From Panicum virgatum (Eukaryota > Streptophyta > Magnoliopsida > Poales > Poaceae): DNA of 64,000 nt. The notes beneath the pieces are model-generated. The model saw nothing but the letters and a program-made list of their open reading frames with translations. It did not search any database and was not told the origin of the DNA. Position numbers and translations under genes: made by a program. The stretch lies in assembly GCF_016808335.1 (NCBI RefSeq), contig NC_053146.1, positions 31,349,495 to 31,413,494 of the forward strand, in the 5' to 3' direction. Shown piece after piece: positions 56,206 through 64,000 of this stretch. Numbering within the stretch: position 1 is the stretch's first letter; the number at the start of each line of letters is the position of its first letter.

Positions 56206-58448
56206 GTTGTCGCTCTATGAACCGGTCCTTATGGAGAGTGGCCAACCAAGCACTAAGCACCGTGCTGCCCCCCTAAACCATGTTTCTAACAAAAGCCAAT
56301 TTTAACGAGACGTGAGCCACTCAAGCCACACAGAGTGCCACTCTCAGAATTAAGTTCAAGTAAACCATTAATCAAATTAATTAAAAAGGACCAAGGTGTG
56401 TTATAGCGCAGCAACCTAGCACAACTAACCAAAATGCAACCCAAAGGTATATATAAAGGATATAAAGTGGCTAGGAAATCCTTATAGGCATACAGTATTA
56501 AAATGCAGTATGAAATTGTATTTAAAGTGATAGGTTGTTCATGTTATACTTGCCTTCCTCGTACTGCTCTGGCTGCTGCTCAAACTGATCCGAAGACGGC
56601 TGCTCCGGGTACTGGTACTGGGGCTCCTCAGATAGATCAGCGTCTACTCACGAACACATGGCCAAAACAATGCACGAAAAATAAGCATACCAACAAACAT
56701 TAACAAAAACTAAGAAACAGTACATCAATACATAAAAAACAGCACACTAAACTACTCTAAAACTATTCTACGCGTTACAACGATCGCGTGGATATAAAGA
56801 ACGCTAAAAACGGAGCTAAAACGCATAAACTAGGCCAAAAACAAGTTCTAGGGGCTTATTTGTAAGAAAACTGAAGTTTCAGGGACTTTTCTGCTAAAAC
56901 TGAGGGCTAACACGTAAATAAACCTTAGTTCCAGGGTCTAGCGTGCAAAAACGCCAAGGGTGGACGGCGGGTTCAAAACTGGTAAAACTCAGGGGCTAAA
57001 ACGTTAAAACTAGGACCTCTACGTAAATATTTTTCAAAAGGGCTGGACTGCGGGTTGATTTCAACAGGATCGGGGGTCTCTTTAGCAAAAGTGACAAGCC
57101 GAAGGGGTATCCTCAGATCTGATCCGTTGGATTCAGATCTGGCGGCTCAGATCTAAATGGGGCAAGATCTAATCTGGATCGTCCGTTTTAGATCGGGTGG
57201 CTCAGGACTTGGGCCGCGTGGGGCGGCGCTGAGTCGCCGGAGACCCAAGTCCCGCGGCGGCGCTGCGCGGAAACCTCGCCGGACTTCGGCGTTTTGGGGG
57301 TTCCGGGGCTTGGTTTGGGCCGGGGTTTGGCCGTGGGGCACCACCACGGCATGCGTCACCCACAGGAGGCAACAGGGAGGCGGTTCGGGGCGCGGAACGG
57401 CTTGCGCGGCAGCAAAGGCGGCTCTGCGCGGCGGAGCTCACCGGCGCGCCCGCGTTTGCATGAATCAGAGCATAATCCAAGGTGCAACCGGGACAATAGG
57501 TCGGGAAAGGGCTTACAGAGGCTCTAATTTGAGCTGGGGGTGTCGTGCGGGGCGTAGGCGTCGAGCTCCGGCGGTGGAGGCGGGCGGCGTTCGTGGAGGG
57601 ATCTGGAGGAGGGCGCCTCGAGGCTTCTGGTCCCGGTGGCTCGACGCAGAGGGTCCCGGCGGTGCTGGAGGATGGGGCGTAGCGACCGGAGCGGCACCGG
57701 CAGTGGCGTGTTGCGGCGGCGGGCTCCTGTGTGGTGGAGCAGGGGCGGGTGTAGCGCTAGGGTTGCGGTGGCAGCTGAGGAATGGAGATGGAGTGCAGGG
57801 GGGGTCGTGGGGCGTTAAATAAATGCCGGCGGGGATCCTGGGAGGGCGTGCCCCGATGGTAACCCCGCCGAGATTTGCGGGCGAAGGGCGCGGCCGTTGC
57901 GCGGCGAGCGCTGCGCGGGGGAGAAGAACCTGCCAGTGGGGCCGGCCTGGCAGCGGGTGAGGCGGGGAGTGCGTGCGGGCCGGGCGCGAGGCGGAGGCAG
58001 GCCGCGGGGCGGGCCGTGCGACGCGGGACTGGGCCGAAGCGGGTTTTGGCGTGGGAGCGGGTTGGGCTGCTCGCGAGCGGGCCCGGGGAGGGAAAGGAAA
58101 AAGTGGGCCGGGCTAGGTTGAGTTTGGCTTCGGGTTGGGCTGGGGTTCTCCTGGGTTTTGGGCTTCCTTTCCTTTTTCTTCTTCTATTTCTTTTCCTACT
58201 CTTTTCCTTTCTAAATCTAATTCAAACAAAGTTTGAATTCAAAATTGAATTTGAATTCAAACCACACTCAAATAAAATTATGCACCAGCATGAATGCAAC
58301 ACAAAATTTAAACCTATGATAAATTTTAATTAATTAAGGAACAAAAAAAATTAGATTAAATGCCAACTAAACACAATAAACCTTAGAAAATTTAACTAAA
58401 GCCAATTAATTTATTAATAAATACTGAAATTTAAATTATGGTGTTACA
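56206..58448 (-). repeat. 3' LTR of K3, right segment
   Basis: Continues 43102-44115 after the K4 insertion. Exon X of the LTR reading frame is at 56643-56554. The exon W donor reads CTCT/GTAAGC (after 57517), so the splice site is kept although the surrounding sequence differs. A TATTTAA box is at about 57818-57824 on the minus strand. The whole LTR was about 3257 bp. Confidence 0.92.
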
Positions 58449-58483
58449 TACCCTACCCCCTTAAAGAAATCTCGTCCCGAGAT
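58449..58483 (-). other. Polypurine tract and hairpin of K3
   Basis: The minus strand has AAGGGGGTAGGGTA at the LTR border and the intact hairpin AAATCTCG-GGA-CGAGATTT beside it. Confidence 0.85.
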
Positions 58484-61400
58484 TTAGCTGGGCTGGCTAG
58501 CAAAGAGATCTGGATATGTCTTCTTCAACTCATCTTCTCGCTCCCAAGTAGCCTCAGCTTCACTGTGATGACTCCACTGAACTCTGCACATCTTGATGCG
58601 CTTGTTCCGAGTAACCCTCTCTGATGTCTCCAGGATTTTCACCGGATGCTCAGTATAGGTCAGATCTTCCTGGACATCGACTCCATCCAGGGGTGCCTGC
58701 TCCTCGGGTACTCGCAGACATCTCTTCAGCTGAGATATATGGAAGACATCATGAACTCCTGAGAGACTGAGAGGTAACTCCAGGCGATAAGCAACTTCGC
58801 CTTTCCGCTCTAGCACCTTGAATGGCCCCACATAACGAGGTGCTAACTTCCCTTTGACATTAAATCTGCGGATTCCTCTCATCGGAGACACCTTCAGATA
58901 TACATAATCACCAACACTGAAAGTCAGATCTCTCCGTTTGCCATCAGCATAGCTCTTCTGTCTGCTCTGTGCAATCCTCAGATTTTCTCGCACAGCCTGA
59001 ACCATCTGCTCTGCATCATCTATGATCTCAGGGTCGAAGAGCTGCTTTTCACCAACCTGATCCCAATAGAGAGGAGTCCTGCACTTTCTGCCATACAATG
59101 CCTCAAAGGGAGACTTCTTTAGACTGGCCTGATAGCTGTTGTTATATGAGAACTCAGCAAATGACAGGCACTTATCCCAACTAGTACCATACTGAATAGC
59201 ACAAGCTCTCAGCATATCCTCCAACACTTGGTTGGTTCTCTCTGTCTGCCCATCTGTCTGAGGGTGATAAGCCGTACTGAATCGCAGCTTCGTATCCAAA
59301 GAATCATGAAGCTGCTCCCAGAACCGAGAAGTGAACTGAGACCCTCTGTCAGATATGATCTTCTTGGGTACACCATGCAAGCAGACAATCCGAGAGATGT
59401 ACAACTCTGCAAGTCTAGCACCGGAGTAAGTAGTGTTCACTGGAATGAAGTGAGCAACCTTCGTCAGACGATCCACTACTACCCAAATGGAGTTGTACCC
59501 TTTCTGAGTATGAGGCAATCCAACAATGAAGTCCATAGTGATTTCCTCCCATTTCCACTCTGGAATCTTCAAAGGCTGTAATAGACCTGCTGGCCTCTGA
59601 TGCTCAGCCTTGACACGCTGACAAGTGTCACAAATAGCCACGTACTCTGCCACTGAACGCTTCATCCCATACCACCAGAAACGTTCCTTCAGATCATAAT
59701 ACATCTTCGTGCTGCCCGGATGAATAGAGTATGCTGTATCATGGGCCTCACTCAGAATCAACTTCCGTAGATCCTTCACATCTGGCACACAGATCCGGTT
59801 CTTGTACCACAAGGTACCCTGATCATCCTCTCTAAAATGAGGAGCCTTGCCCTTTCTGAGCAACTCACGAATCTCCTGCAGCTTCTCATCATCTTTCTGA
59901 TGCTGCCTGATCTCTGCCTCTAGAGTCGGTACTGCCTCAAATGCTGCACTGGAGGTATGATGCAAGAAGCCCAGACTTAACTGCTCGAACTCCTCGCATA
60001 ACTCTGGAGGCATCTGAAAAGCCACGGCCATGTTGACATAACTTCTTCTGCTCAGAGCATCTGCTACAACATTGGCCTTGCCCGGATGATAGTGAATCTC
60101 CAGATCATAGTCCTTGACCAACTCTAGCCATCTTCTCTGCCGCATGTTCAGCTCATTCTGCGTAAAAATATACTTGAGGCTCTTGTGATCAGTGTAGATA
60201 TCACACCGCTGCCCATACAAGTAATGCCTCCAAATTTTCAGAGCATGCACAACTGCGGCTAACTCAAGATCATGAGTAGGATAGTTCAGCTCATGCCGAC
60301 GTAACTGCCGTGAAGCATAAGCTATCACTCTGCGCTCCTGCATCAGAACACACCCAAGACCATCCTTCGAAGCATCACAATATACTGTGAACCTCTTCGT
60401 CTGGTCTGGCAGAGTCAGGACTGGCGCCGTAGTCAACCTTTTCTTCAACTCATCAAAGGCCATCTGACGCTCATCAGTCCATATGAATGCCACATTCTTC
60501 TCTAGCAAAGAAGTCAAAGGCTTCGCGATCTTGGAGAAATTCTCAATGAACCTCCGATAATATCCTGCTAAGCCCAAGAAAGATCTGACTTCCTTCACTG
60601 TCTGCGGTGTCTCCCACTCGAGCACATCCTTCACCTTGCTCGGATCAACAGCAATGCCTCCCTGAGAGATAACATGACCGAGGAATGGAACCTCGTCAAT
60701 CCAGAACTCGCACTTGCTGAACTTGGCATACAACTGATGCTCTCTCAATCTCTGCAATACAAGTCTCAGATGCTCCTCATGCTCTTCTTCTGTCTTGGAG
60801 AAGATCAGAATATCATCAATGAAAATCACCACGAAGACATCCAGATAATCCATGAAGACCATGTTCATCAGATGCATGAAGAAAGCCGGGGCATTAGTCA
60901 AGCCGAAGGACATGACTGTATACTCATATAGCCCGTACTTGCAGGTGAATGCCGTCTTCGGAATATCCCCAGGATGGATCCTCAGCTGAAAATATCCCGA
61001 ACGAAGATCAATCTTCGAGAATATACGAGCACCTCGAAGCAAATCGAAGAGATCCTCAATACGGGGCAGTGGATGCTTGTTCTTGATAGTGACTGCATTC
61101 AGCTCCCGATAATCCACACACATCCTCTTCGAGCCATCCTTCTTATCTACTAGCAGCAATGGAAAAGCCCAAGGAGAGAAGCTGCGACGGATATAGCCCT
61201 TGGCTAGCAACTCATCAATAGTCTTCTTAACTTCTTCATGCTCTATAGGTGCCATACGGTAGGGACGCTTTGCAATAGGAGCTGTGCCAGGCAAGAGATC
61301 AATACAAAACTCAATGGCGCGTTCAGGCGGCATACCTGGCAGATCATCCGGAAAGACATCCGGGAATTCAGACACCACGCGAATACCGTCCGTGGGTCTA

Positions 61401-63030
61401 GCCTCCATCTGATGAAGAAATCCAGAAGGCTCTACTGCACTGATAACAACCTCTTGGCCACTGGAAGCTGATAGCAAGACTGTCCTCTGAGCACAATCTA
61501 TCCGAACTCCCCACTTGGCCAGAGTCTCCATTCCCAGAATGACATCAATGCCCTTGGTGTCTAGCACCATCTGATCAGTACAGAACTCTACTCCCCTCAA
61601 AGAAACACTGACTCTCGGGCAGTAAGTGTGAGACCTCAACTGTCCTCCCGGTGAAGATACTAACAGGCACCTCTTTAATGTGCTAGTATGAATACCATGA
61701 TGCTCGACAAAAGACTGAGTAATGAAGGAATGCGTAGCACCAGTATCAAAAAGCACTGTAGCTGGATATGAATTAACCATGAACGTACCAATAACCACGT
61801 TGGGAGCCTCGGCCGCTGACTCGGCCGTCACGTGGTTCACTCGGCGCTGAAGTGGCGCCCTGGGCTGAGCTGGGCGCCCCTGCTGTCCCGCCTGCGCCTT
61901 CCGGGGGCAAGCGTTGGCGTAGTGCCCTGGCTGGCCGCAGTGAAAGCAGGTGCGAGGGGGTCCCTGAGCCTGCTGTCCGGTAGGAGCTGCCGGACGTGGA
62001 GCCTGCAGTGCCGGTGGAGCAGCACGAGCCGGAGGTGCCGGTAACCTCGGGCCCTGACCTGCCTGCTGCTGTCGAGGCGGGTACTGCTGCGGTGGCCTCT
62101 GCTGGTACTGCTGAGGAGGCCAGTACTGAGGCTGCTGGAGTCGAGGACGAGTGTTGCTGCCGGAAGCAACGGGGACAACCTTCCTCATCTTGTCCTCCAT
62201 CTCCAAGTGCTTGCGCTCAGTGTTGAGCGCGCTGTCAACCAGGTGGTTGAAGTCGTCGAAGCGGAGGTTGAGCAGCGCGTACTAGAGGTAGTCCTCAAGA
62301 CCCTCCATGAAGTGCTCCTGCTTCTTGCGGTCATCCGCAACCTCGGCAGGGGCGTAGCGAGCCAGCTGAAGAAAGCGATCACGATACTCCGTGACTGACA
62401 TAGTCCCCTGAATTCACAAAGACAGATAGATATCGGAAGATTAACTCAAGATTCATAAGGATGGAACAAGGGGCATTAGCTCAAAAGAAACCGCTGAATG
62501 ATTATATTTAAGATTACCTGCTTCAGTGCAAGGAACTCCTTCTGTTTCATCTTCATAACGCCCGCGGGGACGTTGTGGCTACGGAAACGCTCCCTGAACT
62601 GGAGCCAGGTGAGAGCCTCGCGGTCGTGAACTGGGTGGGACTCCCACCAGTCCAAAGCTGCCCCTCGCAGCTGTCCTGCTGCGTACAAGACGCGCTCACG
62701 ATCATCGCACTGGGCGATGTCCAACTGACGCTCCACTGCACGGAGCCAGTCGTCAGCCTGAAGAGGGTCGGACGTGTGAGAGAACGTCGGCGGGTGACCC
62801 CTCAGGAACTCAGCACGCCTGTCGCGAGGCTGCGGTGGTGGAGGAGGCGGAGGCTGAGTGTGAGCGTGCTGAAGAGCCTGAACAGTGTTGTTCAGGGTAG
62901 CCATCATCTGCATCTGGAGCTGGAAGTACTGCTCCGGAGTCAAGGGCGGAGGCATCGGGATCCCAGTACCCTGGTTGTTCTGACCCTGCTGCTGGCCAGA
63001 ACCGGAACCGGTGCTCCTGGTGTTCACCAT
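58484..63030 (-). pseudogene. gag-pol of K3, one stop codon in gag
   Basis: Exon 1 63030-62518, intron 62517-62408 (110 bp, GT-AG, phase 0), exon 2 62407-58484. Exon 2 is open except for a TAG at 62284-62282, a CAG-to-TAG change in the capsid part; the ORF after it starts at 62206 (MEMEDKMRK). Knuckle [14 protein letters not shown], protease DTG, RT IDD, RNase H, HHCC and DDE integrase and chromodomain are all complete. Pol would be active if translated, but Gag-Pol is cut by this single stop. The Gln/Pro tract is shorter than in K2 and K4 by whole codons. Confidence 0.92.
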
Positions 63031-63582
63031 CTGATTTGAACAAAAGATTCCACAAGTAAGGATATTGCAGGAATAAACTCAGATGGTTATGATAACTCTT
63101 TGCGGAAAAAGACTCAGCCATGATAAAGTAGACAGGATAGAGTGGACTGTTTTACCCCCAACGATCTAACTCATTTTATTAATTAGTTAACTTTACATCT
63201 GAGTGATTTTCTTTATACCAATTTAAACTACTAAGCTATGCAATCAGTCAAAAATCCAAATCAAGCATGTAGCATAATAACAAGCAGACAATTTTCACAA
63301 CTTAGCCGAGTTTAGCAAAAGACTCGACTAACACAACGCGTCGCAGAACGTGCTATCGTATTATTATAAAAGGTCACCTAGCTATGCTCATGGTGGTCAG
63401 ATGACTGATTCAGGCCAAAATCTACGAAACTATTCTCCAGAGAGAGAAATCAAGGCAAGAAGGGTAAAAAGTCAAAGAAGTCAAGGGGTATAATAGTAAA
63501 ATAATTTCAGCAGGCAAGGATTGAAGAGAAGAAGTCCTAAAACTCGACCAGTTCCATCTAGGCTTCGTCCTACAGTCGATAC
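63031..63582 (-). other. Leader of K3
   Basis: Like the other K leaders, with the hairpin near 63303-63332 (GCCGAGTTTAGCAAAAGACTCGAC on the + strand in part). No gene seen. Confidence 0.65.
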
Positions 63583-63595
63583 GGCTCTGATACCA
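63583..63595 (-). other. Primer binding site of K3 (initiator tRNA-Met)
   Basis: TGGTATCAGAGCC on the minus strand, next to the LTR starting at 63599. Confidence 0.9.
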
Positions 63596-63598
63596 CTC

Positions 63599-64000
63599 TG
63601 TAACACCCGGTTTATAAAAGAACATAAACCGAGCAATCATATACGTGCCAGGATCAAGTCACACGTATATACAACAGAATGAACAGTATATCATAGCACA
63701 TATGACGAATAAGACATAATAAATCGAAATACGAATGTTATTTATTACAATAATGACAAAATGTCTGATACAGCGGAAGCGAAGTACAAAATACGAATAA
63801 AGCTCTCTGAAGCTGAAGCGGGGCGCCACAGGGACGTCGACTGGGAGACGAAGCACCTAGAAGTCCTCGTAGTCCTGGTAGCGCTGGACGAACTCCCTCG
63901 TGTCGGCAGGAACTGAGCAGCAGTAGCGTAGCCAAGAGGAAAAAGTAGAGAAGAGGCAAGAGTGAGTACACAACTTGTACTCAACAAGTATAACACAAAC
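63599..64000 (-). repeat. 5' LTR of K3, truncated by the window end
   Basis: The 402 bp shown match 43102-43503 with a few substitutions (ACAACAGAATG against ACAATAGAATG). Exon Y of the LTR reading frame lies at 63912-63857. Confidence 0.93.

Larger units (their letters stand above)
43102..64000 (-). mobile_element. K3: nearly intact Tekay-like chromovirus, minus strand, truncated by the window
   Basis: 3' LTR 43102-44115 plus 56206-58448 (split by K4), polypurine tract, pol, split gag, leader, primer site, and the first 402 bp (reading from the internal side) of the 5' LTR, 63599-64000. The two LTR segments share type-specific bases (GAATAAAGCTCTCTGAAGC). Only one stop codon in gag was found. 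It inserted in the K1 5' LTR; the expected target duplication is CTGGC (43097-43101). Confidence 0.9.

Noticed and set aside
60674..60931. 85-residue antisense ORFs opposite RT, repeated in K1-K4
   Set aside because: Shadow of the conserved RT core, present only because RT is conserved.

Overview
The window is a nest of LTR retrotransposons from a plant nuclear genome, most likely a grass (Poaceae). I base that on the element families, the GC-rich LTR leaders and the TGGTATCAGAGCC primer sites. I see no convincing host gene, rRNA, tRNA or CRISPR array. Three Tat-lineage Ty3/gypsy elements (T1, T2, T3), one Ty1/copia-type LTR (C1), four Tekay-like chromoviruses with LTRs of about 3.2-3.5 kb (K1, K2, K3, K4) and one chimeric insertion (Kx) account for nearly all of the sequence.

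Layout. 1-11239: T1, + strand, 5' LTR cut by the window edge, gag-PR-RT-RNaseH-IN broken by stops and frameshifts, a spliced antisense gene before the 3' LTR. 11240-12474: minus-oriented copia-type LTR (C1), cut by T1. 12475-17773: T2, minus strand, degraded. 17774-20129: T3, + strand, 5' LTR and the start of gag, cut by K1. 20130-28506: K1, minus strand, old and degraded. 28507-42100: K2, minus, carrying Kx (31900-33626) next to its integrase stop codon. 42101-43101: remnant of the K1 5' LTR. 43102-64000: K3, minus, nearly intact, continuing past the window. 44116-56200: K4, + strand, complete and very young, inserted in the 3' LTR of K3 with a CCCAG target duplication. Order of insertion: T2 received C1 (which received T1) and T3; T3 received K1; K1 received K2 (which received Kx) and K3; K3 received K4. 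The deepest chain is T2 > T3 > K1 > K3 > K4.

How the parts work. Each element encodes its own capsid (gag) and pol enzymes (protease, reverse transcriptase, RNase H, integrase). The chromoviruses end pol with a chromodomain-like segment. Two features stand out. First, all four K elements split gag with a short phase-0 GT-AG intron of about 110 bp, so Gag-Pol needs a spliced RNA while unspliced RNA gives a truncated Gag. Second, the long K-family LTRs contain a conserved split reading frame (acidic, Gln/Tyr-rich, ending DYEDF-stop) with matching splice phases and conserved splice sites in four diverged LTR types. I could not identify this LTR gene and consider it the best candidate for something undescribed.
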